Source: Glebionis coronaria (Eukaryota > Streptophyta > Magnoliopsida > Asterales > Asteraceae). From it: a stretch of DNA of 64,000 nt. Shown here one piece after another: positions 36,419-47,030 of this stretch. The position numbers and the translations under genes are program-made. The first letter of the stretch is position 1. Every line of letters begins with the position of its first letter. The notes under the pieces are model-generated. The model was given only the letters and a program-made list of their open reading frames with translations. It did no database searches and was not told the DNA's origin. Location: NCBI GenBank assembly GCA_025667525.1, contig CM046877.1, positions 296,170,364 to 296,234,363 of the forward strand. Direction: 5' to 3'.

Positions 36419-37789
36419 AAGTTCTTAAAACTCAAATCTTTCAAATAATACTCAGACAAAAGAGCTAATAAAACATTCTAAACAAAAATAATTTGTTAGT
36501 AAAGAGAGAAAAATAGAGTTGACTTACTAGAAGGAAAGCAAAAAGTAATGTTGGATTTTGTTTGTGTCTACAAAAAAAGATAGCAAGAGTTTGTTTGCAT
36601 AAGAAAGAAAGAGTGTTATGGTAGAAATGTGATCGAAAAGTGGGATTTGATGATCAACAAATGAATACTCAGTTGGTGAAGAGAGACAAGAAAGTCAAAG
36701 TCAGCTTGAGAATGTTTGAAAAAACCAACTAATCATCTACTTATAATTTGGGTTTCTAGAGGAAAATTCCTAGCAACAATTGTGACTTATATTGTGAATA
36801 AAGACATGGAATGTGAGAATACAATAATACAAACATGGTTTTATTGTTAGCGTATTGTAATAGAAATACTATAAAATTGCAGACTCAAGTCCTATTCACA
36901 CGGGCGGAGCCAGATGTTTCGTGAGTATCCGAGACACTTATTAATTATTTTAGATGTAATGTTAGTTTTTGAAAAATATATTAATTTCTTTCAAATATAT
37001 CTAGAATGTACTCGGTGCATCGAAATGTGTTTCTATTCTTATTCAGTTACTATACTTAAAAGAATTGAATTTTACGATATTAGGGTTAAGAAAAATATTG
37101 TCATACTTGATCCTGGCTTCGTTCATGTTTATTTATTAGAATCTGAAATAAAGAGGCAATAAATAAAGCGAACGTTGTTCTTGTAAGTTCAAGAGCTCCT
37201 GATGTTGATGGCTAGAAATAGTCGTGCCACCCTATTACACGACTTTATAATGCCAGAGCACATCGGACATGGTGCAATAGGGGTCGGCGTTGTTTCAACC
37301 GGAGCAAATGTTGAAATGATAATACTTTTTGGGTTTTTCTATAGCACAACCAAATAATTTATAAATGCTTGACGCATTCAAGAAAAAGTTACACAAAGAT
37401 GATGAAAGGAAAACGAATTACGATAGGATGTGTTGAATAAAAGTAAAGAAAAAACATCTTTTATGGAATTTTTACCTTTTTTCTGAAAACTAATTATGTT
37501 TAACAAACGATAGTATATGACAAAAAAATATTCGTTAAACTCGATTATATAAATGCGTTTTGTAAAAATATATAAAATAAATTTAATAGTTAAGATCTAA
37601 ATTCAAAATCAATCACGAATACAACAATCCAAATCTTACTACTGCTACTTAGCCACTTAGGTATACAGCAGTTATTTAGGCTATCTATAACAGCACTCAG
37701 CGACTTTGATTTTTTTTTTCATGACAGCTTTTAATCTTCGACGACCTAGTGCGATCTATTTGCCCTAACAAGATGACCTACTGCGACCT
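36419..37789. other. Upstream region of the VQ-motif gene and intergenic DNA
   Basis: The first 350 bases hold the likely promoter of the minus-strand VQ gene, with purine-rich stretches (AAAGAGAGAAAAATAGAG). Beyond about 36900 the sequence is AT-rich; I see no gene. An 82-codon frame (36914-37162) has no recognisable content. Confidence 0.5.
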
Positions 37790-37952
37790 AATTCAATTTT
37801 TTTTATTCAATAAAAAATATTTATTCAATAAAAAACATTTTATTCAATAAAAAACACATTACATTAAATAAAAAACATTACATAAAATAAAAAAAACATT
37901 ACATAAAAAAACATTACGTAAAATAAAAAACATTACGAAACATAATAATAAT
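37790..37952. repeat. AT-rich tandem repeat
   Basis: Some eight imperfect copies of TTCAATAAAAAACATT that grade into ACATTACATAAAATAAAAA. It ends right at the 3' end of the Helitron-like element. Confidence 0.75.
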
Positions 37953-37954
37953 AA

Positions 37955-38667
37955 CTAGCAGGGTACCCGCGCAATGCGGCGGAGGGTACCCAATAACTAT
38001 ATTTCGGGACGAACAAACTGATAACGCTTACACGGTAATACCTTCACGCCTGTTAATAAACCAAACAAAACAACCGAAAACATTACCAAATGTCTTAACG
38101 CTCAACGGGATCCGAGCGAAAAGGAAAGAACATACTTAACGAACCAACAACAAAACCACCTACTAAAACTACCCAGTCCACCCTAATAACCAACAGAATG
38201 GTTGGTTATGGTGTCGGCAGTTTCAGTGGCAGCAAAGAAGGGTTCGTGTGTGTTTTTTGGAGAGAAAAAAAAGAAAAACATAGAGAGAAGAAATGAGCGA
38301 ATGACATTTTCTTACGGGTTAAACTTATATATGGTTTGAGGAGACGTTATTAAATGGGCTTTATAAATAGGCTATTATGATTAAGTTGTTACAAAATGCT
38401 TAACTGTTACATTTTAGATGGGTTAGACACGTTTTAAAAATGACCATTAAATCTTCTTTAAAATCTTAAATGTGTGTACTAATGTTGTTGTTTTTGCTAG
38501 TAGAATGTTACAAAATTGAAAGATATTTATGTATGCAATAATTTTTATTTATACTAGTATATAAATTTCAGATTTTAAAAATTTCTTTAATAGGAAATGT
38601 TTTAGGCTTAAAATTTTAAGACTTCTTTATTTAGAAAGGATGTAAATGTTTTATAAAGTAGTATAGA
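37955..38667 (-). mobile_element. Non-autonomous Helitron-like element, 713 bp
   Basis: On the minus strand it starts TCTATACTACTTTATAAAAC after an A. It ends CCGCCGCATTGCGCGGG, TACCCTG, CTAG before a T. A|TC...CTAG|T with a GC-rich hairpin 10-12 bases before CTAG is the Helitron pattern. The hairpin is imperfect (CGC-AAT-GCG core). It encodes no RepHel protein. The autonomous partner is not in the window. Confidence 0.72.
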
Positions 38668-38688
38668 TAAATAGTAAAACTTAAAAAC

Positions 38689-39101
38689 TTAAACTTCTGG
38701 ATTATCGAAGTGTGACATTTCAATGGTGCTCCATGCGGGACTTTGTTTCAAAATTTTCCAACATTCACAGTATTCAAAATCCATATGACGAAGAGTGTGA
38801 TATTCAAGTGCGGCTTCTTGATTAAGAGGTATATTCAGAAGTCCCAACCGGATGCCTACGTACGACGTTATCGTCATATCGCAGTAAATTGACCAACTTC
38901 ACGAATCGAATTTTTTCATTTGTTGACAATTGAGTAATAACCTCTTTTTTGCTCACTCATTTCGAGATAAAAGAACTCACGTACCTCTGCCCAAAACCCT
39001 TTCGACTTATGATATCGACCACGGGAATTCTACGAAACGTCCACCCAAGCTTTACACAAAGATACCGCCTCTTCGGTAGTCCACGAAAATTGAGAACTCA
39101 T
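38689..39101 (-). pseudogene. Trihelix/NAM-associated-like protein remnant
   Basis: From ATG at 39101 the frame reads MSSQFSWTTEEAVSLCKAWV, then GFWAEVREFFYLEM. This resembles the large plant family with a Myb/trihelix-like N-terminus, often annotated as glutathione S-transferase T3-like or NAM-associated. It has in-frame stops after WVDVS and at a likely tryptophan after SIVNK, then a frameshift. The end (FEYCECWKILKQSPAWSTIE, 38689-38877) is the family's C-terminal motif. The middle is shortened. It cannot be made as a whole protein. It lies 22 bases from the Helitron's 5' end. Confidence 0.7.
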
Positions 39102-39690
39102 TATTTTATATGATATAAAAATTGAAGTTTGGAGGATTGTAAGTTTAATGTGTGTGAAAAATGGTTGAATAAATGGGGTTTTCATAAGGATAAAAGGTTA
39201 AATTAAAAAAAAAAGTTTTGAAAATAACGGTTACTTTTGGTACACAGTTGGTACACAAAAAATAAAAACCCACTTGATCGTCTGCACGACCCAATTGGTA
39301 CACAAAAACACACGACCCGGTCGCCGTAACGGGGCGACCGAGTTTGGTATAGGTCGCCGTCGAGATTTTGTACTACCGTTGCGGGTAGCCTTAAATGATA
39401 ACAATTTTACAATCAAAAATCAAAACACATATCAAGATGATCTCAATCACCTAAACTATTAAAACTTTTAGAGAGATGAAAAAATGATCGAATAGAACAA
39501 CTGGATAACAATGACCAGGGCTTTTATAGAAGCTATTAAACATCTTTCCAACACTTTTGGTTCCTCTAACTCTTATACACTTGCTAAACAACTCCAAACC
39601 TAAAATAGCCTACACAAACAAGTTTACAACATATAAAAGATTAGTCCCTGATGTTTCAAGTTCAAGCTACATTTCAACATCCCCTTCGCT
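39102..39690. other. Intergenic DNA with a GC-rich hairpin
   Basis: Mostly AT-rich. A short GC-rich patch (39310-39365) has arms CGGTCGCC and GGCGACCG (39318-39325, 39333-39340) and another GGTCGCCG at 39352. No gene that I can support. The part near 39400-39690 could be the end of element F. Confidence 0.45.
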
Positions 39691-39699
39691 TGAACCTAG

Positions 39700-40306
39700 A
39701 ACACATCATATAGACAAATTTTTGAACAAAGTTTCTCAGGTTGCTCTTTATGAAGTCCTTTTATTAAAACATCATCAGTTTGGTTTAAAGAAGAATCGTT
39801 AATAGTTTTTATAACTCCAGAAATTAATTTGTCTCAAACAAAATGTTAATCAATCACCAAGTGGTTAGTTCTTTTCATGAAACACAAGGTTAGCAACAAT
39901 GCTAATTGCTACTTGACTATCACAGTAAACTATGAGAGGAATAAAATGTCCTCAATTAAGATCTTTTAAAACTTTCAAGATACAAACACTTTTTGAAGTC
40001 GTATAGGCTATGGATCTATATTGAGTCTTTACAAAAAACTTAGGAATAAGAAAAATATAAAAACTTGTGACAAACTTTCTAGTAACCTGACACTTAGTAC
40101 AATCTGCATCAACATAAACCTTAAGAGAAGTTCCTGCATGTTTAGATATTTGTATGCCTCTACCTGGAGAACTCTTTAAATACCTAAGTATTTTAAGAGC
40201 AATCTTAAGATGAGACATAAGAGGCTTATGCATAAACTGACTAAGACAATGAGCAAAATAAGAAATCTCAGACCTAGTGTGAGTAAGATAAATCAATTTA
40301 ATTATC
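39700..40306 (-). pseudogene. Element F (Ty1/copia): RNase H part, downstream of the E insertion
   Basis: Reads LIYLTHTRSEISYFAHCLSQ, LKIALKILRYLKSSPGRGI, LKVYVDADC: the RT tail and RNase H of a copia element. Beyond a shift and stops the last RNase H motifs (VYCDSQ, ISIVANLVFHERTNHL) can still be read near 39830-39940. The frame is broken several times. It continues the RT region found at 58970-60190, with element E between them. Confidence 0.8.
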
Positions 40307-40339
40307 AAACTGACTAAGACAAGGAGCAAAATAAGAAAC
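40307..40339. repeat. Duplicated F segment at the E junction
   Basis: This 33-base stretch repeats 40234-40266 with two differences (AAACTGACTAAGACAA, GAGCAAAATAAGAAA). It runs into the E LTR at AGAAAC, where the first bases of the LTR (TGC in the other copy) are missing. Confidence 0.75.
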
Positions 40340-40669
40340 TAGAAGGGGGTTTGAATAGTTTCTCATCGGTTTATCTCCTAATTAAAATTCCTTTCAATTA
40401 GGTGAGTGCTAAAACTATCTTTTACTTGAAAGCTAGTTGCATAATGGTTAGGTTTAATTCTAATGCATTAACAATATGTAATAAGTGTAATGATGATGAA
40501 TGAAAGTAATGAGTAAGGAAAGAAACAACATAGTAGGAAGACACCAAGATTTATAGTGGTCCGGCAACGAAGCTCTATCCTCGTTCCTACTCCACTCCTC
40601 GAGTACACCTTACTCGAGATTTCCACTATATCCACAAGCTCCCTTCTTGGCGGAGAAAACCTTACAACG

Positions 40670-41088
40670 TCGCTTACATTATTTTCCGACACTAAGCTAA
40701 ATGTCGAGACCTAATCTTAGCTAGGACCAATCTACATAACGTCGCCGACTTCACCATTTTGCGACACAAGTCTAGATGTCGAGTTCTAATCGAAAGCTAG
40801 AACCAATCTTTACAACGTTGCCTACTTTACCATTTTCCGACACAAGGCTAGATGCCGAGTTCTAATCGAAAGCTAGAACCAATCTTCACGACTCTTCACT
40901 TTGAAGCTAAGTGAGAACTTCACACAACACAACTACTCATCACTTTAAAGTTTAGTGAGAACTCACAAGACACAACCACATCACTTTATAGTTTAGTGAG
41001 AACTCATAAGACACAACCACATCACTTTATAGTTTAGTAAGAACTCACAAGACACAACCACATCACTTTGTAGTTTAGTGAGAACTAA
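40670..41088. repeat. Two tandem repeats in the E LTR
   Basis: First, about three copies of a 75-78 base unit (CGACACAAG ... CGAGTTCTAATCGAAAGC). Then about four copies of a 47-base unit (AGTTTAGTGAGAACTC, ACAACCACATCACTTT). The 5' LTR has the same units at 48660-48930 and 57893-58045. Confidence 0.85.
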
Positions 41089-41564
41089 CACAACTTATTA
41101 CAACTCAACTAAACATATCCAAGTACACACATGTAACTTGAATCTACACAACACAAATCCAAGCACACACATATGCAAAGAATTTACACAAATCTAATCC
41201 AAGTATTTACACATAGCTTGGATGAACACAACTAGTCCAAGTATTCACAAATACATTAGATCTACACAAGACACAAATAAAAAAATGATGAACATGATTA
41301 GATCTTTATGAGAGAATGATCTTCATCAAGGATTCATCTTTAATCACATCACAAGTGTGTGAGTGATTCTCTTTAGACAAGGTAAAGAAAGAAGATCAAG
41401 AGGATAATCATAGGTAAACATACTTAACACATTAAGTGATAATTTACGAATGATTAGGATTAGAAACAAGAAAGAAGACTGAAAAAGATGTCCAAAAAGG
41501 GTTAATGAAAGTTCAGATTTGATTCACTATTTATAGGAGACAAGATCCCAACGGCTACCTGGGG

Positions 41565-41635
41565 GCGGTTCCTTATCTACCCAGGCGGTTCCTTATCGAT
41601 AGGGAACCGCGTAGGCACTTAAGGAACCACGGAGT
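41565..41635. promoter_or_regulatory. Palindromic block of the E 3' LTR
   Basis: A 26-base palindrome (41585-41610) with arms GCGGTTCCTTAT and ATAGGGAACCGC. It is flanked by a left half-site (GGCGGTTCCTTAT, 41564) and a right half-site (TTAAGGAACCAC) complementary to each other. In element sense it stands some 50 bases upstream of the TATA box, a promoter position. Confidence 0.8.
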
Positions 41636-42004
41636 GTAGACTCAACTCCTTTTTGTCTTTTAGTGAATTTGAAATAACTGAGGCTGTTTAAACCTTCAAA
41701 GGATATTCTTATGGCATTTCGAATATGCCATATTCAAATTTACATTTTCATTTTAATAAAACATTTTCTTAAAAATAAAGTTTTTTTTTTGACAAAAGTG
41801 AGTTTTAAGGCTAATCACTTTTATGATCACTAAGCATGATTAAGATATGTTAGTGTAATGATTATTACTTTGATGATAATGTTTGTTAGATAATTTGTTT
41901 TATGATTGTATTTGACAATAATTGTCTTTGTAATTTGTCGTGATTAAAACTAAGAAAGATTAATTAGTGCTATCAATGTTTTTAGGCATTGCTTTGCATT
42001 AACA

Positions 42005-42185
42005 ATCTCCCCTCGCAAACTATAAACTCATTTACGTAAAATACAAAATTATTGAGTTATTAACGAGTTTATCACTATCATTTCTCCCCCTTTGTCGAAG
42101 CAAAAAGGTTAGCACAAGTCTTTTGAAGAAGAAAAGAACCGGACTTTGCTAGTAGCTCCCCCTTGGTGCTTACTCCCCCTTGCTT
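42005..42185 (-). other. Polypurine tracts of element E
   Basis: Minus strand GCGAGGGGAGAT touches the 3' LTR. Three more AAGGGGGAG tracts lie at 42084-42093, 42156-42166 and 42172-42182. Multiple tracts here are typical of Sireviruses. Confidence 0.75.
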
Positions 42186-42725
42186 GGGGCACCAAATGAG
42201 TGAGCTACGGTGACATGCTACACAAAGGTTAGAAGAAAGAAAAGAAACACCAATGTATATATGTGCACTACCTACTAACTAACTTGAGAGGTAGAGGGAA
42301 AAGAAATCTCAAATTAGAAGCAAGTAATTGATAAGTATGTCCAAAGAGTGTGTGTTGACAACATCATAGTTCAATTGATGGAATAAAGGAAGAAAAGAAA
42401 CATCCAAACCAATCAAAGATGATATAAAATGTCAAGGGGTTAAAATTTAGAATTTATGGAATCACCCATAATTAATTGTAAGTTTTAACCATGATCAACT
42501 CTTTAAAAAATGTGTGAGAAAGAATTGGTGGGATAGATAACACACATAACATTCATATTACACAAATATGAAATAACACACAAGATAATATTCATACACA
42601 CAATATGAATTTTTGAATCACGAAAATATAAAAATAAACCACAAAGCATAAGCTACACTAAAAGTGATAATCTTCCAAGATGCTTAAGTTTTATTGACTC
42701 AAACAACTAAAGTAGAACATGTGCT
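42186..42725 (-). other. Element E 3' non-coding region
   Basis: AT-rich, without a gene or notable repeat. Confidence 0.55.
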
Positions 42726-43283
42726 TTAGTTGGAAAAGAAAGACGACGAGGCATCATTCGAGGTTTTGTTCACGGGAACGAAAACTTTGAGAGGAGGTCG
42801 AGTGAGTATGAATTCAAGAAAATTTAGCTTGTCATAAAAATGAGCAAGTTCAATTTGTTGAAACCGACAACAAGCACACGAGGATCCATGATGCAAGACA
42901 AAGTCGTTAGATGGGGGAGGTCCATCAAAAGGAGAGTTTGATGGAGAAGGGTAAGAAATGTTTTCACAATGCCTAGTGAGATTTGGGAAAGAAGATAGGT
43001 CATTGAGTTGAGGAGAGTTGAAAGGTTTAGGTGGTGGTGGAAGGATTTCCTTTTCTCCGGTAATTGGATTTATAGAGTAATTCTCATTCCAATATTTGAT
43101 CGGAGAAAAAGAAGAATTCTTGGAAGGTTTTGGAGAACAGGAATCATGAGGATTCTTGTTCTTCTTGATCCAAATAGGTCGAACCGAGATTTTCGGTTTC
43201 TTTGAAAGCTTAGAAGAGGAAGCTTTAGGTTGAGAAGATTGTGACAAAGATATGTCAAGGTTAGGAGTAGAAGAGTTATGCAT
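42726..43283 (-). CDS. Element E small frame 2: basic and proline-rich protein with CxCC motif
   Basis: 185 codons, start ATG at 43283 after a palindromic block and a CT-rich leader. The N-terminal half is rich in serine, lysine and proline (KKPKISVRPIWIKKNKNP); the middle has YWNENYSINPITGEKEILPPPP. The C-terminal part reads LHHGSSCACCRFQQIELAHF followed by a leucine-rich helix and RPPLKVFVPV. The tail resembles that of frame 1 (43985-44377). I know no function. It is intact. Zinc binding by the CxCC motif is possible but not shown. Confidence 0.6.
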   Translation of the reverse strand: MHNSSTPNLDISLSQSSQPKASSSKLSKKPKISVRPIWIKKNKNPHDSCSPKPSKNSSFSPIKYWNENYSINPITGEKEILPPPPKPFNSPQLNDLSSFPNLTRHCENISYPSPSNSPFDGPPPSNDFVLHHGSSCACCRFQQIELAHFYDKLNFLEFILTRPPLKVFVPVNKTSNDASSSFFSN

Positions 43284-43467
43284 TGTGAGGGATGATGAAA
43301 AGAACTCCCAAAAGAAAAGAATTTAAAGAAAATAGAAAAGACAAAGATTTGAAATGAAAACAAGGGTTTTAGAAAATGTTTAGCCAAATTGGGTAAACAA
43401 AGAATCTTAACCAAGACAGTGGTCAAAGAAGAAAGACTAAAAACAAGCCAAGAACGGCTTTCCTGTA

Positions 43468-43535
43468 CGCGGTTCACTAAGGGATCCCGCGGTTCCATAT
43501 CAATATGGAACCGCCTGGGGGCTAAGGATCCGCGT
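43468..43535. promoter_or_regulatory. Palindromic block before E frame 2
   Basis: The core (43489-43514) has perfect 12-base arms, GCGGTTCCATAT and ATATGGAACCGC, around CA. Half-sites on each side are GCGGTTCACTAAG and CTAAGGATCCGCG. It lies 206 bases upstream of frame 2's ATG. I see no TATA box close by. Confidence 0.75.
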
Positions 43536-43984
43536 CTAGGGGACATCAAACCATGATTTTCAAAAGTATTGGAGAAAAATAAGACTTTTTCAAAATTTTG
43601 CAAATCTTGGATTTTTACCTCTATTAGCACTAGAGTATGCTAGAGTTGCATAAAAGCAACACATTCATAAAGAATTTCTTGAAAAAGGGTGACAAAATAT
43701 TTAGATAACATTTTGATCTAATTTTATGTCAAGTCTTTAGAGGTTGTGATAGATTTAGGTTCAGTTTTAAATAAATTGAAGTTGGTTATTGTGACCACAT
43801 AGGTTGAAACACATAAAACTAAATCCATTCATCATCTTCATGAAAAGCTCACAAAGAAAAGAAAATACAAGAAATGAAAAGATAATAAACTAGTACAAAG
43901 ATAACTTAATCTAGGTCTTGAATGCATAGTCCTCTTTGGCTTGACCTTCCTTTTTTAAAAACATTTATTTTTAAAAACCATCAT

Positions 43985-44615
43985 TCATCTCCTAAGAGGA
44001 GGAGGCACGGAGAACAAGGTAACCAAGAAACCATGCAACCTTCTATGAAGACCAATCATCTCCAATCTTAGGTTTTGAATGATGTAGTTGTTATAGATAC
44101 AACATGGGCAATTTGCACCATGTGCTTCTAGAAAACCAAAGAAGTAAGGATCACCTATGAAATGTGAAATAGGGATGCCCAAAATGGGAGCATTTGTGTT
44201 TGAGGGAGGAGGAGGTGGTGGAGGCATAGGGTCCAAGGGTGATATGGGAGAATTTGGTGGAGTGAAAGGAGAGGTTACCAAAGGCTCAAGGATGAATGGA
44301 ATGCTTTGTAATGGTTGAGGTTGAGTATTCCCATCCAAAGGAGGACTAGGAGTGAAAGGTGATGACAACTCATTCATTTTGGATTGGAATGAGGATGAGG
44401 TAGAACCATGTGAATGGTTGGTACCATGGGTTGAGTTGGTCTTGCATGGAGCAAGAGGAGGTGAGGGTGATGAAGAGATGATAATGGGAGTAGACTCACT
44501 CTTAGGGGTATGGTAGGAAGAAGAAGAACCAAGTTTGGGACACTTGATTTTGATGTTGAGGTTCCTTGTTAGGAGAGGAAGTTTTGGAAGAATTGGATGA
44601 TCTAGTGGATACCAT
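43985..44615 (-). pseudogene. Element E small frame 1: proline-rich protein with CxCC motif
   Basis: The open part from 44377 has 130 codons with FTPPNSPISPLDPMPPPPPP and FLEAHGANCPCCIYNNYIIQ, then a leucine-rich helix and VPPPLRR. The frame is open upstream without a methionine for about 70 more codons, rich in Ser and Thr. An ATG at 44615 starts another frame (VSTRSSNSSKTSSPNKEP) that stops after 36 codons. A frameshift between the two would explain this, so I call it broken. The tail HG-x2-C-x-CC and helix are shared with frame 2. Confidence 0.55.
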
Positions 44616-44854
44616 TGTTGTAGGTTAAGGTTTAGAGAAGAGTTGAAGGGATGAAGAACACAATCAACAATGGGGGGTTTAAGAAGAGAAGGGGATGACC
44701 CAAACTAGTAATAGGTTAAAATCATTTTATGTGAACACTGAAATTAGGTAGCCTAGTTTAGGAAATGTGCAGGTTTTTGCAAGAATTTTATCAAAGTTTT
44801 ACACAGATTAAGGAAAACAGTGTAAAGCAAAGATTATGTTGAAACAGTAGTCGG

Positions 44855-44925
44855 TGGTTCCTTACGTAGGGCCGCGGTTCTTTATTGCTAAGGAACCGTG
44901 GGTTCGATATGGAACCGCGACCAGA
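44855..44925. promoter_or_regulatory. Palindromic block before E frame 1
   Basis: The core (44874-44899) is decayed: GCGGTTCTTTAT against TAAGGAACCGTG. Half-sites GGTGGTTCCTTACG and CGATATGGAACCGC lie on each side. It is about 260 bases upstream of the ATG at 44615. Confidence 0.7.
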
Positions 44926-45218
44926 GGTCTCAAAAAGGTGCACTTCCTAAAAAAACATTGGTTAGCCCAGATTTTGCACAAAGGATTAACAAGCCAAAGT
45001 CAACTAATAAACAAAATCTATAAAGCTAACTAACACATAAGATGCACAAAGCTATGCAAATCGAAAGATCGATCACATAGTTAACTAAGGATTAAAATAG
45101 TTAATAATCCAAACAAATAATATTAGTTATTACACAAAGCATCCTAAGAGACAAAGAGAAGCAAAAGAAATAGTTGAAACAACCAAAGGTCAAGAAACAT
45201 TCATCCATGAGCATTTCT

Positions 45219-46298
45219 TCATTTCCTTGATTCGCTTCTTAAACGTTCTCGAACACAGTGATTGAGATAGAATTGATAATCGGAATCAATGTCTAGAGAA
45301 GACAATTGAGAGATAGTGGATGACAAATTATAATTAGAATTGAGAGAAATGTCTTGAGAGACACTAGCATCATCATTTGAATTAAGATTGGATTCAAGTG
45401 AGATGTTTCCTTCAATCGGAAGCATAACTCGATTCACAAAGTGAAAGGGGGAAGAATTTAGAGAAGGAGAGTCAAGAAAGACTTTTATAAGAAGCCGAGA
45501 AAGAATCATAGCGAAAGGAAGGCTAGAGCGAGACCCGCTAAGAACATATCTAATTCTTCTAGCCATGAAAAATGCAAGGTTGTATGAAGTGGAGTTTGCA
45601 ACACAATACAACATATGTGCAAGGCAAGCAGGCACATGGTTGCAATCACCATCTAAACACATTGCATTTTCCCTAATGATGTCTACCCAAAGGATCACAA
45701 AATCATTAAGATCGCTAGTGCGTAATTCCCAAGGAGTGAGAGAATGAACAACTCCTTCAAGTTTACCAAGAATATGATGTTTACGGGGTTTAGCAATAGC
45801 ACAAGAGATGGCCGAGGCCGAGGGTAGCTCGGTCACATAATGCACATCAATAGGGGTCGATTCTAAGGAGTCTAGGCTTCAAGCATCGGTGAACCTACAT
45901 TGACCTTTGTATGGAACAGTGAGAATTTTACCAAATTCTTCAAGACTATACACAAAGGTTTTCCCCTTGATGGAAAATCTTATAGATAGACCATTATTGA
46001 TGCAAATTAATGTGTACGAGCTAAAGAATTCCAAAAGGAAGGAAGGAAAGATTGGCTCATTTATATCAAGCAAGCAATCGAAACCAATGGATTTGAACAT
46101 GAATCGAGTGAAATCAAGTCCAACAAGGTTTGAAGAAATAATGCGTCCTTCATGAAAACAACGAGATTCAAGAGAATGAAAAGTATTTTGGTGAGACCGA
46201 GTTTGACAAGAAGAGGAAAAATTAGGCATATATTCCCTAGTTTTCTCATGGTCTTTAAGAGTTTCCAAATGCATGATTAGGTACCTAAATAAACACAC
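45219..46298 (-). pseudogene. Element E gag-like protein, one nonsense codon
   Basis: A 360-codon frame broken once by TGA at 45879-45881, right after GQCRFTDA, in register with the rest. A tryptophan codon (TGG) there is likely. The first part has PIFPSFLLEFFSSYTLICIN and LEEFGKILTVPYKGQC. The second has WVDIIRENAMCLDGDCNHVP and a MLYCVANSTSYNLAFFMARR segment. I remember this combination from Asteraceae retrotransposon-associated proteins of unknown function, often placed before copia pol. Its place after the PBS suggests a gag role; that is inference. Confidence 0.65.
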
Positions 46299-46970
46299 AA
46301 ATATTTTCTCAATTACTCATATGTTACATATAAACCAAAAATAAAAAAGATGATAATGTGTTTCATCAATCCCTTGACAAACAAAGGTTTAATCCATATC
46401 ATTCTTATACTCATAATGTATCTAGTTCATTATTGACAATAACACATTGATTATGCAAAATCAACAATGAACTTGAACATTAGTTTTTCAAAACAAGGTT
46501 TTTAGGTAAGCATTTAACAATGCCATTACCAACTTGTTCATAGGTTCATATCAATTCCGTCAATCAACCAAAATAATTTAGTCAAGATTCGGATTTGTAC
46601 TACAAGTGGGTTTTAGTGAAATCTCAATGAATATGAACCTAAGGAATCATAGCAACAATACCATGTCAACTCTTATTCCTAGCAAGGTTCTAATTCAATG
46701 TCAATTTTAAAAATCTCCAATTATGAATGTATGAACTCTAGAACAAATTAGATGAAATTGAAGGAAATAACTTACAATTAATTGATCTTGGATGATGGAT
46801 GAGTGAAATCCACGAATTTAAATCAGTTAATTTGAGTGATTGGAGGTTTTTGAAGAAGCAACAATGGTGGAAAAAGAAGAAACCGTCGCTCTGTCGGAGA
46901 AAAGAGAGAAAGTTTGTTTGAAAAATGACTTTTATAAAAAGTCTGTGAACTTTAGTCGCAAGCACTGGCC
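46299..46970 (-). promoter_or_regulatory. Possible internal promoter and leader of the E gag-like frame
   Basis: In element sense: palindromic block (46996-46971), then TTTTTATAAA at 46940-46931, a CTTTCTCTCTTTTCTCC leader, and TTGTAAGTTATT near 46780, a possible splice donor. The spacing of block and TATA is as in the LTR. Whether it is used is unknown. Confidence 0.4.
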
Positions 46971-47030
46971 GCGGTTCCTTATCGATATGGAACCGCGCGT
47001 TTGAATCGCGCCTGATAAAGAACCGCCTAC
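46971..47030. promoter_or_regulatory. Palindromic block before the E gag-like frame
   Basis: The core (46971-46996) has arms GCGGTTCCTTAT and ATATGGAACCGC. A right half-site GATAAAGAACCGCC follows. The left half-site is not recognisable. Confidence 0.78.

Larger units (their letters stand above)
40334..42004 (-). repeat. 3' LTR of element E
   Basis: Matches the split 5' LTR closely. Its low-coordinate end is not clean. Contains tandem repeats (40670-40900 and 40934-41088), the palindromic block (41565-41635) and a TATA box TATAAATA at 41535-41528. Confidence 0.88.

Noticed and set aside
40934..41088. 47-base tandem repeat as a possible CRISPR or satellite
   Set aside because: Only four copies without spacers, and the same in both E LTRs; an LTR minisatellite.
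43070..43630. 186-codon frame overlapping E frame 2
   Set aside because: Runs through the palindromic block and overlaps frame 2 out of register; low-complexity Phe and Leu-rich; no ATG context or motif.
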